NCBI GenBank assembly: GCA_030549205.1
Contig: JAUKTV010000003.1
Span: forward strand, 3,224,001 to 3,288,000
Length of the DNA: 64,000 nucleotides
Reading direction: 5' to 3'
Origin: Apiosordaria backusii
Lineage: Eukaryota; Ascomycota; Sordariomycetes; Sordariales; Lasiosphaeriaceae
The translations under genes were made by a program, and so were the position numbers. The notes beneath the pieces are model-generated. The model saw nothing but the letters and a program-made list of their open reading frames with translations, was not told the origin of the DNA and did no database searches. Shown in pieces: positions 32,844 through 43,780 of this stretch; within the stretch, counting starts at the first letter, position 1, and the number at the start of each line of letters is the position of its first letter.

Positions 32844-33359
32844 TCAGTCGAGCTTCCTCCACCACAGCGTACCATGGATGGTGGCATCTGAGTTGACAGG
32901 AGCACTGAGTCTTAAGAATGTGCCCCCGTCCTGGCCTTTCTGCTTCACAACCCTGTAATGTCGTCTTTGAGTTCCGCCGACCCATGCGGGTGTGTTGGTT
33001 ACACGAAGCGGTCCGTGTAGGATAGCTCCAGACTCTCTGGTTGATGGGACACTGGGATCGACCGACAAGGCGCCGGCATAGGCAAGAGTAGTTTTGGCGA
33101 CAACGGCCCACGCGTCGTCCAAGTCTGTGGTATTGCGTGGGGGCCAGACGAGATTTGCTCCGTTGTCCGGGAGATCCGAGATGTTGAAAGACGTCATGTG
33201 AGCCGACATATAACCGGTGCTTGTATAAATGAGCAGACCAGTGAAGGCATACGGACTTTGGCCTGTCGGTATTTCCACGCTGTCGTTGGCTCTGGTTCTC
33301 GTGATGTTGAGCAGCTCGTAACTGCCTGCAAGCGCTGCGAGGATGGCTTGAGGCTTCAT
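32844..33359 (-). CDS. Lipocalin-like domain protein (Lipocalin_5 type)
   Basis: A single exon of 171 residues from ATG at 33359. It starts with a short helix, then GSYELLNITR, PYAFTGLLIYTSTGYMSAHM and a long AYAGALSVDP stretch, the typical beta-barrel pattern of the Lipocalin_5/AttH-like family. The N-terminus is moderately hydrophobic but not a clear signal peptide. Proteins of this family bind or transform small hydrophobic molecules and are often found near secondary-metabolism genes. With the nearby SDR and monooxygenase this could be part of a small pathway, but the spacing is loose. Confidence 0.75.
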   Translation of the reverse strand: MKPQAILAALAGSYELLNITRTRANDSVEIPTGQSPYAFTGLLIYTSTGYMSAHMTSFNISDLPDNGANLVWPPRNTTDLDDAWAVVAKTTLAYAGALSVDPSVPSTRESGAILHGPLRVTNTPAWVGGTQRRHYRVVKQKGQDGGTFLRLSAPVNSDATIHGTLWWRKLD

Positions 33360-33926
33360 TTTCACTCGAGTATTGGAAATATGGGTGGCTTGAATAAAGA
33401 ATAGACGATCAATGTGGCAAGTTAAGCTTGAAAAGGTCTGAACTATGACTTGATCTTGGAGAGGCAGGCAATAAGGTTTTATGCACAGCCCACCGGCGTG
33501 ATTATTTCTGCTGACATGGAAGAATGCTGCTGGATGTAACTGTCTTCGGTGGGTGATCGACATCGTTGGGGGTGTTGGGCTGATGTCAGCGCCGAGTGCG
33601 CACATGAGTCTACAGTTAAGGTAGGTGGGTAACCATGGTCTCAATCATCCTTAGATACCTATACAATACACCTCGAAGTGATTGAGTGGGTGCACCGGCT
33701 TTATTGATCTACCTATTCATGACTTGAGAAGTCAACATTCTGAGCACGCTAGACTGAGAAATGCCCTGCAAATGCTGACTTTATGGAAAGTTACCTCGGT
33801 AGGTAGCTTGAGTGATTCACATACATCTAACTGAAATCAAAACTCGGGAATCAACAAAGGACATGGGTGGAATGTAGCTCACTGGCTGTGAGTTGTGACG
33901 TAGAGTGATGATTCCCTACATGTAAA
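33360..33926. other. Intergenic, nothing recognised
   Basis: 567 bases, probably the promoter of the lipocalin-like gene and the terminator of the subtilase. Confidence 0.6.
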
Positions 33927-35482
33927 CTACAAGAGATGGCCTCCGTCAATAAGCGCCCGAAGGTTAGGCTGCACCCCGATTTTGTCAACTGAGGGATTAG
34001 AGGTTGCTGTTCCACCAATCTTGATCAAGTTCCGGAGCGCAAATGCATCGAGCTTTGTACCGCGGTTGAGGCTGACCATGCCCTGAATACTGAGGGCTGC
34101 GCCGGCAATTATGGGTGCGGCCCCCGATGTGCCGTCAAAAGGCAAGTATGTATCTATGTCGTCACCTGAACCCGTAACAGAGGTGGTGAGAATATTTTCG
34201 CCCCAGGAATGAACATCAATGCGACCTCCATAGTTGGACCCGAGGACCCTTCCGCGAGGAATACTCGACGTGGCCGCACCGACCATAATGGCACCGGAGT
34301 CGCGAAATTCTGGGCTGCTCGGGTTAAGAATAGATGCTGGGACGGCGCTGCCGATGCGGAGAATAGGGGCATCGAGGTCCTGTTGACCGTTTCCTGCTGG
34401 CTCAATAACCGCAATGCCCAGGGACGTGGCGAGGTGAATAGCGTCATACACAGCATCGATAATTTCGACCGGGAACATGTTGCCGTTGGCATCCGGAACT
34501 TGAATCTCAAGAAGCATGGCATCACCAAAACTCAGAGCATTAATGGCGTCAAGAATTGCCTCGGGGTAGTTCTCAAACGGGCCACCGCCGACCACACGTG
34601 TCACGCCGATAACGTGTCCCTGGGCCCCTGGGATGATGCCCACGCCACCAATATTGTTGTCAACCATGAGCATTTCACCAAGAACAGCCGTCCCGTGGCG
34701 ATAATTGGATTGGTATCTGTCCTTGACATTCAGCCCGGCCAAAAGCGTGATATTCGCGTCCACCTGTACAAGTTACTTGTTAGCCCCAGAACCCAAGAAA
34801 CCCCGCTGGGCAAGAAACTCACCAAATCTTCATGGTCCAGCTTCCAGCCCCGTTCAATGTCGATAATAGTGGTGTTGGCCCCATCGCCACCGGGGAATCC
34901 CCATGCGTAAGGTGCGTTGATACCCTCGCCGGCGGGCGTCATGTAGCCCTGACCAGGAAATAAGGGGTCATTGCTAGGGTCAACCGCGGGAAGACTTGCG
35001 CCACTGAGTAGATGGCAACTTGTCACCTCATGATAACCGGACAGTTTGGCCAGAATATCAGAAAGCTCATGGTCGTGCTCGCTTTTGGACCCCGCGAAAA
35101 GGACTTGATACCATGCGCTAAAGTCTGTCGGGACATAGTTTGGGTTGAGGACCGTCGCCCTTTCGACCAACTGAGCGACTCTGTCTTGTGAGACTGTGGT
35201 GATAAGAGGAAGCACGCTATATTCGACATTTCTCTTGCTCAGCTGGGAGTCTTCTCGGGCCTTCCGTACCAGGTCCTCGACAGTCTTAAGACCATCTACT
35301 AGTGAGCGGGTAGCAAGGGATGGTGTTGCCAATTTGTTGATCTTGACTGCAATGGAGGATCCAGGGATGACTGCTTCACTCCGTGCTGCTCCGCCAATGG
35401 GCGTGGCTGACACACGTATAGTCGAGAGAGAGACAGCTCCCAGGAGCCAACAAAAGGCGAGTTGAAACTTGAATTGAGCCAT
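33927..35482 (-). CDS. Secreted subtilisin-like serine protease (S8)
   Basis: Two exons: 35482-34823 and 34763-33927; the 59 bp intron (GTGAGT...CAG) joins them to 498 residues. A signal peptide (MAQFKFQLAFCWLLGAVSLS) is followed by a pro-region and the catalytic S8 domain. The triad is D208 (TIIDIERGW), H243 (YRHGTAV) and S433 (DGTSGAAP), with the oxyanion asparagine N345 (PAGNG). All key residues are present. An in-frame ATG at 35533 would add 17 residues, but the shorter form gives a better signal peptide. It probably degrades extracellular protein. The sequence is closer to bacterial-type subtilases than to proteinase K-like fungal ones, by eye. Confidence 0.86.
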
Positions 35483-36666
35483 GTTGGGATAAAGTGCTAT
35501 GCTCAACAGCACTGTCGACACGACTTTGAACATCTCAGCCGGTGTCCATTTCCAACCTTCTTATACACCAGGACGACACTGTAAAATGAGCTCTGACGAA
35601 TGTGATCCCTGATCATCGGTTCTGCTGTGCCCGAATCCTCCAAGACTTGCTAGATGCTTTCCGTGATCTTTGTCGTATTCCCAATGTGTTCAGGCCCTCC
35701 CTTGGCTAGGGACAGGGCACGAGCATACACGTATGTCCTTCCATCTCATGACAAATGTGCGATGAACCTCGCCTCTTTTCATTGCAATAGTTTCGAGTCA
35801 ACGGCAGGATGAATACGGTAGTTAGGGGCCCCTTGGTACAACCAATGGTCTAAAACTGACAATGTAAGTATGGCAACCCTTTAGGCCTGTTAGGACGCGC
35901 AAAACAACTCCGACCCCAGAACGCTTTGAAGGAAGTTTGCTGACGCCAAGAAACAATACATGAGTAAGTCGTCATCCGAGACTTCCGGTCAGTAGGTATC
36001 TCAAGCTTCTGGATTGGACCGTGATTCCGTCATTCTTATTTCCTGAAATCATGTGGAGTATGTTAACCACGGTGTCCTAGACCCTGGGACGGTCAGTGAC
36101 AACGTCGGTGGCTGCAATGTACCTTGATTAGGTGGCGAACCGAAGGCGTGATAAGGTACCTAGCGACCAGGGTCACGAAGGATCAAAGGATTCTAATAGT
36201 TTCAACAGAATCTGGTTATCGACAAGACCGCCCCTGAAATCATGCGCAGGGCTTTTAAAGTCTGTACCAAGGCATTGAGGAGGGGGTATATTGACTTCTT
36301 GAGACCGTCATCCATATGTACATTTCCAGCTTGGGGCTCAAGTCGTCAAGTGACTTGGTGTCCAAAGCTGCGGCACAGCCCATCCTTTGAACTTCGTCAC
36401 AGACCGGGAAGTTGGACCGAGTTCTGGTAGCGAGCACATAGGTAATCTGACAGGCTAGGTAGGCAAAGCAGGCAGTCACGCGCTCGGAACTGGGAGAGGA
36501 TTTGTCGCATTTGTATCTCTGAGTTTGCTCATGTACCCCCACTGCTGGGCCAGCAGAGATGAACATCGTTCTCTTGGGCTAAGGTAAGGTGGCACGACGA
36601 CGAATGATGAACTGAACGTTCGCGTAATCACAGCTAAAATTAGGTCGCTACCTTAGTTACTCTAAA
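35483..36666. other. Intergenic, nothing recognised
   Basis: 1.2 kb upstream of the protease. Only short, poorly coding open frames. Confidence 0.6.
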
Positions 36667-37965
36667 TCAAGGTGATTTCAGCAAGCCACAGGTGTCCCCA
36701 ACCATGTACTTTTTCACGCTCATCTGTATATCCAGCAGCTCATCTTCTTTGAACCAGCCCGAGCGCGGTCCATGACTTAGCGGTCCGTATAGCATCCACG
36801 CACTTAGAGGCTTCAGAGTCGCATGCCTAGTCTTGTCGTCGGCGAGGCTAACATTGCCGCCAGTTCTCAGCAGCGCCTCTTTGTATCCAGCTGGAGCACC
36901 GACCGTGATCTGCTTCCCGAGGTTCCCAGCTGCGACGTAGGCAGGGAAGTCCTGTTGGCCTTCGTAGTCCCGCATCACAAACGGGGCTCTTGCGTATCCT
37001 ACTGGGGCCAGCTCCAGGTCAAGGACAGGATAGGAAATGCCGTCAAGTGTCAGCATATCCCCCTTCTGGCGGGCATAAGCCTGCCCATTCTCGTTCCAAA
37101 AGAAGAAGCCCGTGATCCATCCGGAAATATAGACTGGGGGTGAGCCACACACTTTGCCAGCCCTTCCTGTCACAATCTGATTCCAGAACTCCTGAGTGGC
37201 AGGTGAATCGGGCTGTTTAAAACTCGTGACAAATCTCGAAAGAATGGGGCGAAGGCGGGTCTTGTATTCCTCAGGCTCCGGGCCAAAGTCAGGTAGGCGA
37301 TCGAGCTTTGCCAGTAGTTTTTCCCAGTCACGGAGCTCACCCAGCAGTGTAACTGACGGCAAGCCGCAAACAGGTTTGCCGATATATTTGAAATATGCTT
37401 TGGTGAGACCCATCATCAATATGTTTGCCGTCATGACGTCGCTTTCTGTCGTGGTGGAGAAGTTGGGCATAATCCAGTCCAGCAACCAATCGGTTTTAAC
37501 TCTGGCTTGAATTTCTTCTTTGAAGCGACTCAGGATGCGATACCAGGTAAGGTCCTTGACTAAGATCTCTTGTTGTCCTTCGTGGCTGACAAATATCTTT
37601 CGAATTTCTTCGGCGTGGGATGTCATGTAAAAGTTCATCTGCACCAGGATGGTGAACCAGACCTCTTCCGGGCGTATGACTAGATGGAGGTGTTCACCCC
37701 AGGCCTGAAGTGCCCCACGGACGAAGGAGTCCCCCGAGGGATACAAGCCAGGGGTAGAGGACATATTGGTCGTGGAGTAGGAGCTCAGGATAACCTTGAC
37801 AGAATTGTTGGTGCTCCAAAGTTCGTTGGGCGCTGAGTCACGGAAGTAGGCGTCTTCTGTTGTTGCTAGGATGGGATACTGGCTCGTGTAGGGCTTTGGG
37901 TCCCCTCCTGGAAGTATAACCACGGCTGAGGCCGTTGCCACCAGCCAGAACCCTAAGAACATCAT
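36667..37965 (-). CDS. Secreted DUF4419 protein
   Basis: A single exon of 432 residues starting at the ATG at 37965, which gives a clean signal peptide (MMFLGFWLVATASAVVILPGG). An ATG at 38031 would add 22 residues and bury it. The DUF4419 pattern is clear: SFVRGALQAWGEHLHLVIRPEEVW (about 70-95), QMNFYMTSHAEEIRKIFVSHEG, WLLDWIMPNFSTTTESD, and ISGWITGFFFWNENG. It has several N-glycosylation sites (NNS, NMS). The family is widespread in fungi and has no known biochemical role. Confidence 0.85.
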   Translation of the reverse strand: MMFLGFWLVATASAVVILPGGDPKPYTSQYPILATTEDAYFRDSAPNELWSTNNSVKVILSSYSTTNMSSTPGLYPSGDSFVRGALQAWGEHLHLVIRPEEVWFTILVQMNFYMTSHAEEIRKIFVSHEGQQEILVKDLTWYRILSRFKEEIQARVKTDWLLDWIMPNFSTTTESDVMTANILMMGLTKAYFKYIGKPVCGLPSVTLLGELRDWEKLLAKLDRLPDFGPEPEEYKTRLRPILSRFVTSFKQPDSPATQEFWNQIVTGRAGKVCGSPPVYISGWITGFFFWNENGQAYARQKGDMLTLDGISYPVLDLELAPVGYARAPFVMRDYEGQQDFPAYVAAGNLGKQITVGAPAGYKEALLRTGGNVSLADDKTRHATLKPLSAWMLYGPLSHGPRSGWFKEDELLDIQMSVKKYMVGDTCGLLKSP

Positions 37966-39867
37966 TTTGTCGGTGTTGTCGATCTGGAGAAGCAGAAACA
38001 ACTCTACAGAGAGGCCCAAGCCGCGCTTCATTCAGGAACTGGCGACTACTTAATAAGTCATGAGCTTCTGTTTGAAGACCGCCTGTGCCACATTTGAGAG
38101 TCCTCGCATAAGTTGGACTGGTATATACCCGGCTCCTACACTGCAACACTACCTAACAAGTCTCGCTTTGGACCTTCCGCCAACGCTCGCTCATAGAACC
38201 TCAATCGTACCTTATCTGAACACAGGCCACTGGGAACGTGACGTCGACGGTTGGCTGGAATGTAGGGGGTGATTTCAAGCTCTTATTGGTGCGCTCCGCA
38301 ACGAGAAGCTTGCGGATAAAGTAAAAGTCTCGGCATAACTGCAGCGGCTAAAAGATATTGGACAACAAGTTCAACCCCGCGCTGAGCCGAGAATCCTTTG
38401 AGTCTGTATGAGGAAACACGGAGCTCAAATATCCAATAGTGAAAGCTGGATCACGAATAGATCACACCTTGCGAGTGGGAAGACGCTCCGCACTCGCAGG
38501 TAGGAACGTCAGCAACTCGATGTCATTCTGTTACCAAGTCATGTCGTGTGTGTGTGTTGTAGCCCAGACCTTGGCCAATTCTTTTCACGGAAGCCAGGCA
38601 GGTGCTCGTCCCATCCGCCCTCTGCGTTTCTGGATGACGCTGCGCCTCCGACGCCTTGCAAGTTTGCTGCTCGGTATGTTGGCCCGGCACTGCAGAATTC
38701 GTCTCATGACCATTGATATTCGCACAAAGCTGAGGAAGGGATTGATATGTTGGATCCTTAGAGTGGGGCAGTAGGTCTAGTAGCAACAAATCCAGTTTCG
38801 AGCCAAATATCCATTGAGCATGGTAAACCCTTCTCTCTAGCATGTATGTATATAAGCAGTGGCTTCCCACCGCATGAGCTTCCCCATTACCTCACTTTAC
38901 TGGAAGTAAATCTTCTAACGGGGGAGGCAAAAGCATCTGCTCGCCTTAGGATGAAGAATGCCTGGTGATATGTCTACAACTCCGAGTAATCCATAGGATG
39001 TCTGCATTGTGAGTTAGCATTTATACACGATATCGTCCACAATGTTTAAAGTGAACATCTATAGGGGCTTAGGTAAACCTCATCACGTCTGAACCCCCTC
39101 CCCACAACAGAGCAACATTTAAAAACTGGAAACTCAAGGGAGAGGATCTTGATATGTACCACCGGTGGTGGTTACGATTTGAAGATTAGTAAGTACCCAT
39201 AGAGATGATAAATATCATGGCATCCATCACAATTAGCTGTTGTGTCACCTGGTACTCCAGCTTCTGCGCCAAGTTGTTAACGGGCAAGTCATTTAAAGAG
39301 TATTAGCAAGAGCATGTTATGTTCCCTCATTGATGTCATGATGACTAGATATAGACCTGAGGGAGATGGTGTTGCCTGCAACATGAATTATGATAACTGG
39401 ACGGGAGGCATGGAGGCAAACATTTATCAACTGTACATTTGAATTGGGGGATAAGAACAACTGCCGAATCTCATGCTCACCATGAAGCATTCCATTGAGA
39501 AGTCAGGTAGGGTATATTGCCTCCAAAGTCAGCCTAATCTGTCACCAAGAATCCAGCGACTGGAATGATTCGTCGCAATAGCAAGAGCATCCGAGCTCAA
39601 CCAAATTTGTTTATAACCGGACGGACTGAAGGAAAAAAAGCCACCAATGTTTGGCCGGTATACCTGTGTAAATATGCCAGCCCGGTAGATGCCGGATCCA
39701 GTCCTGTGATTCCGCATATCGGCATATTAGCACCTTTGTCAGACTCCTGGAGGCCAGCGCGATCTTGATGTTTTTAATATTCAGTAAGTTATAAAGCGGA
39801 CTTGCCTACATACTCTGGCAGCCCGTTTTATTTCTCCAGATTGGTTAAGCTCCCTCGCAACGGCATC
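37966..39867. other. 1.9 kb intergenic region, nothing recognised
   Basis: Divergent promoter space. Short open frames only, no domain texture and no RNA gene recognised. Confidence 0.6.
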
Positions 39868-40855
39868 ATGATTCTTTTCACAATCGTTACTACCCTGGCT
39901 GCGGCCGTGACGGCATATACCGATATCCGCCACAAGCGTTTCATGATCAAGAACATTGATCCTATCGTTTATCCTGGACAATATCGTTCTCACATGCACT
40001 CTTTTTTTGGTTCCGATGCGGTAACCAAAGACTTGCCCAACACAGCCGACCTCCAGAAGGGCTGTGCCTCTGGAGAGAACCCCAACGATCTGTCGGTATA
40101 TTGTAAGCCCTGTCCTTCCCTTTTGCCTCCTTGTATCCGATAGAGTAACAGGGGGGAAATCAAATAAAGGGATCCCGACCCTCTACTATGTACGCGGCCC
40201 AAACGACTTTGTTGAGGTCAATCCGGGCATGTTCAGCACATACTACGAAAACATCGACAAGGCCGAAATTCCGTACCCGCAAGACTTCTTCGCAATTGCA
40301 GGAAACGCGACAGCAAGAAACCAGAGCGACGTGAACGAGAGCACGACTGGTCTTACATGGTGGTGTGAGAATGGCCCGGAAGACAGACAGAATCGCAACC
40401 GAGCTCTTATGCCTCGTGTTACTTGCAGCGGAAACATCCAAGTCATCCTCCGGTTCCCCGACTGCGTTCAGACAAGCAACATCAAGAATTACGCCTACGC
40501 GGCAGCAAACGGTGGCCGATGTCCCTCAGGCATGAAACGTGTTCCACAGCTGCGGTTCTCTGTCCGCTACAACGTCCGCAGTCTGATTCCCAAAGGCTGG
40601 TCTGGTACTCCGCCGCTAAAGTTGGCTTGTGGCGAAGTCGGTGAGGGATACTGTTTTCATGGTGACTTTATCAATGGCTGGTTTGATGACGCCCAAGAGA
40701 ACCTACTCAAGGCCACAAGCCGAAACCAGTGGATGAGAGTGGACGGCGCCAGGGGTCAAGGGAAGGCGGGAACGACATGCGGGCCTAAAGACAGGGACCC
40801 GACAAAAGGGACCAGTGACTATCTTAAGAGTGTGGAAATGATGGATATGCACTAG
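39868..40855 (+). CDS. Secreted DUF1996 protein (first copy)
   Basis: Two exons (39868-40102 and 40152-40855) with a 49 bp intron give 312 residues; the splice creates the YWGKSNKGIPTLYYV reading expected for the family. A short signal peptide (MILFTIVTTLAAAVTA) is followed by a DUF1996 domain: IDPIVYPGQYRSHMHSFFG (the family usually has DPLVNPG and HLHQ), then LTWWCENGP. It ends after DYLKSVEMMDMH. Compared with the gene at 43781-45173 it is a diverged, wider-family form with histidines conserved in SHMHSF. DUF1996 proteins are secreted, sometimes with a WSC domain, and unknown in function; copper or polysaccharide binding is speculative. Confidence 0.85.
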
Positions 40856-41202
40856 GCAGCGGGATGCAGAATCATTTTATGCAGAGGTAGCTTAAGGAGG
40901 TACCTCGTTACACTTTGGTAAAAGCTTGAACTGCCGTACTGGCAGCTACATAAAGCCTTTGCTATCCCCAATAGACTCGTTATTCGACGCATAGTCCATG
41001 CATAGGTCATCGCTTGTGGATCTCTGCTGCTAGACAAATTAAGAAGCAGTCACGCGGTTAAGGTTGTGCTCAAGCTGGATACCTTTGGTAAAGTAGTTGG
41101 ATGTGACGAAGTTTGATTGTTTGGCGAAAGGTAAACTAACTACCTGGCGGAATTGACACCGGCTAGCTCTAGTATACTACCGTGTCCGGTGCGAGGCCCC
41201 CT
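40856..41202. other. Convergent intergenic space, nothing recognised
   Basis: 347 bases between the ends of DUF1996 and HET genes. Confidence 0.6.
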
Positions 41203-43557
41203 TTATATCAGCTGAACACGTCGGCGGATGCCGTAGCTGGCCCAGCACAAGGCAGCCATATTGGCTCCGACCAACCCACCACGACCAGAGAAATTGCCGA
41301 CTCTACGAAAAGACAGACCCCCACCTGTTCCTCTCGTCTCGAGAACAACTATTCCAAGAGTCTGCTCCCCTGTTCGCTGCAGGTATCGGCAACGCCCTAG
41401 GATTAGCAGATAGGCTAGTGCATCTTGATAGCCCTCCATAACATGATCCCCCACATCCGGTTGAAAATATCCGCGCGGATACGACTTTGCTTTCGGGCCC
41501 ATTAGATCAACTGTAAATGAGACCGAACCATCCTTTCTACTTTTTGCCTTGTGAGAGTCCTCCAAGACAATTCTCACCATATCCCCTTCAATATCAATTG
41601 TCCCTGTGCCTGCGCCGAAGCGGCTCTCCGACGTCAACTGTCTCGAGATCTGGTGTATCGTTGCAGTTGGGTAGAACAGAGCAAATCGCTCTGGATTTGG
41701 AACAAAGCCAACTCTCCCTGTAATGGACCCAAAGGACCACGAAGGAGCCGATCCAGCTGGCAACCGTTGGCTTACTCGTTTGCGATTAGGATGTGGCTTG
41801 TGTCTCCACAGTAGCCCTCGCACAAGATGATCGGAGAGAAGACCATAGTAGTATTCTTGCACAGTAATGCGGCAAAGAAGGTCAGCAATGCCGGCCAACG
41901 CTGCGAGTCGGTCCATTTCAATCGTAAGACATCTGGCCGTGAATTCGAGAATAATGAGTTGCCAGTGTAACTGAACAAGACTGGACAGGTCTCCCTCGGC
42001 CTCCTGGAATAATGGACCATGGATCTGTTTCAACACCTCGTCTTCCGCACTCTTTGGCGTTCGGTCTTGGTCTTGATGCCCATTCTGTGTCCAGTTCTCG
42101 ATTGGATTGACAAATGCCCTGCGGAAGATCAAAAACTGCTTTGGGGGGCTATCGCCAAGCCGGCATTCACAGGCTACCTCTTTGGTGCATTCCCAAGCCA
42201 TTTCGAAGCGTGTAAAGTGCAGTACGCGTTTGGAGAGTAACCTCTCCTGAAGAGTCCAACCACGCGAATGCAATCCCGATGTGAGCGATCTGCAGCCGCC
42301 GCCAGTGGCACCGTCCACCGAGTGGCTAAGAAAGGGGTACGACCTGTCTCGATGCCTCCGAACATAGATGGTGGAACAACTACATCCACTAGAGCAACAT
42401 GACAGCGATGACAGCTCGAGGGATATCGCGTCAATTTCTCGCTTTTCGCGCATCCCAAAAATTCCACCATGGCAATCCAAGGCCTGGTCAGCACTGATGG
42501 TCAAGATCGCATTAGTGTAAATATCGGCCATTTTAGTCGATTCTCTTGCCCAGTCGTCTTGGTTCTCTTGGTCATGCATGATGCAGAGCGTGTCTATCCA
42601 GAGATAATCGACTTTCAAGGCTCGGGCTATTTTGACTGCGTCCTGGAAGGTCTGCGGAAGATGCTGAATGGGGACGCCTGCTTTCCAGCGGTCAAGACTC
42701 TCAGCTGTTAACATGATTCTGGTCGGCATGGCCGTTCCCCAACAATGACTGAGTGCTATGTAGTTGCCTCGAGATCCCCTAGTCGGGATGCATAGACGTA
42801 TCGTGAAGTTTTCCCAAGACTGGCCCAGAAAGAGGACTCTGGTTGGAAGAGGAACCGTTTCAAACCCGGGGCATTCGGAGTGGCTCTCCAAACAGTTTCT
42901 TAGCCAACCTTTTGCCAGCTTCCAACATTCTGGGGAGTCTGAGTGGACTGATACTTTCCTAGCCCAGCCAATTCCCTGTCCCATCCGCAACTCCTTCTTT
43001 CCTTGGCAAGTTTTGTCCGAGAAGGTCAGTTGTCGAGGCTGTCTGAAGAGTTCAAGGACGTGCACAGTGCCACTGGCCAATTTGACATGTGCCAATAGAG
43101 GGCCCCGATGTTGCAGCTGGTGGGGTTCATCGACCAGGAGCCCCAACAAATCGACTGCCTGCCCGGGAAAAAAATGGGAAGTTAGAGATAAAAGAATCCC
43201 ACATCTTTGACAGCCTGCAAGAGCTCTAGCCTGGACTAGATCATAATGGACATCTGACAAACTGGTGTTGAGATTGAAACAGATCTGACATGTCTGGTCG
43301 TTCTCCATGTTGATTTTGTCGTTTGTGTCAACTTCACGAAGCAAATCCTGGGACGCTTGCTTGGAGTCTTTGAGGCAGTGGCAACCCTGCACTGGCGGCA
43401 ATAACTCAAGAAAAAAGTTGTCATGGGCGTCGTGGGCTGACTCCGGGGCATTTTGGTAAGGTGCCTTGGCACTTGCTTGGGTGCCACATGCATTGTGGTT
43501 TGTGACTATTGCCCAGCTGCATGAGGCATATTCCGACAGCACAATGCCATCGCGCAT
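41203..43557 (-). CDS. HET-domain protein (heterokaryon incompatibility)
   Basis: A single exon of 784 residues. The HET domain spans about 265-365: YIALSHCWG (HET motif 1), LPQTFQDAVKIARALKVDYLWIDTLCI (motif 2) and ADIYTNAILTISA, followed by a later GWTLQERLLSKRVLHF motif. An N-terminal region contains a QICFNLN...CQRCG cysteine pair. No NACHT, ankyrin or WD repeat is visible. HET proteins trigger a cell-death reaction on recognition of non-self, in fusion between strains or as defence. A start at an internal ATG (MENDQTC, about residue 84) is possible. It lies in the same orientation as, and 223 bases downstream of, the DUF1996 gene at 43781. Confidence 0.9.
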   Translation of the reverse strand: MRDGIVLSEYASCSWAIVTNHNACGTQASAKAPYQNAPESAHDAHDNFFLELLPPVQGCHCLKDSKQASQDLLREVDTNDKINMENDQTCQICFNLNTSLSDVHYDLVQARALAGCQRCGILLSLTSHFFPGQAVDLLGLLVDEPHQLQHRGPLLAHVKLASGTVHVLELFRQPRQLTFSDKTCQGKKELRMGQGIGWARKVSVHSDSPECWKLAKGWLRNCLESHSECPGFETVPLPTRVLFLGQSWENFTIRLCIPTRGSRGNYIALSHCWGTAMPTRIMLTAESLDRWKAGVPIQHLPQTFQDAVKIARALKVDYLWIDTLCIMHDQENQDDWARESTKMADIYTNAILTISADQALDCHGGIFGMREKREIDAISLELSSLSCCSSGCSCSTIYVRRHRDRSYPFLSHSVDGATGGGCRSLTSGLHSRGWTLQERLLSKRVLHFTRFEMAWECTKEVACECRLGDSPPKQFLIFRRAFVNPIENWTQNGHQDQDRTPKSAEDEVLKQIHGPLFQEAEGDLSSLVQLHWQLIILEFTARCLTIEMDRLAALAGIADLLCRITVQEYYYGLLSDHLVRGLLWRHKPHPNRKRVSQRLPAGSAPSWSFGSITGRVGFVPNPERFALFYPTATIHQISRQLTSESRFGAGTGTIDIEGDMVRIVLEDSHKAKSRKDGSVSFTVDLMGPKAKSYPRGYFQPDVGDHVMEGYQDALAYLLILGRCRYLQRTGEQTLGIVVLETRGTGGGLSFRRVGNFSGRGGLVGANMAALCWASYGIRRRVQLI

Positions 43558-43780
43558 ACTCCGTAATTCCGAGTGCTACGGAGCACTGAGCTGGTCATGA
43601 AGAGCACCAAGCATGGCCATGATCAGAATAGTTGAGAGCAAGAGTGTTCAAAATAACATACGGAAATCCAATCTTGCAGTGAACACGGGCAACCTATCAA
43701 CAACAAAGACTTATATCACGCCAAACATTTGCCCTAACTGTTGAGCTGCAGCAACTTCCCACTTATATTAATTCTCTCGC

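Noticed and set aside
38360..38400. GTTCAACCC resembling a tRNA B box
   Set aside because: No matching A box, acceptor stem or cloverleaf around it.
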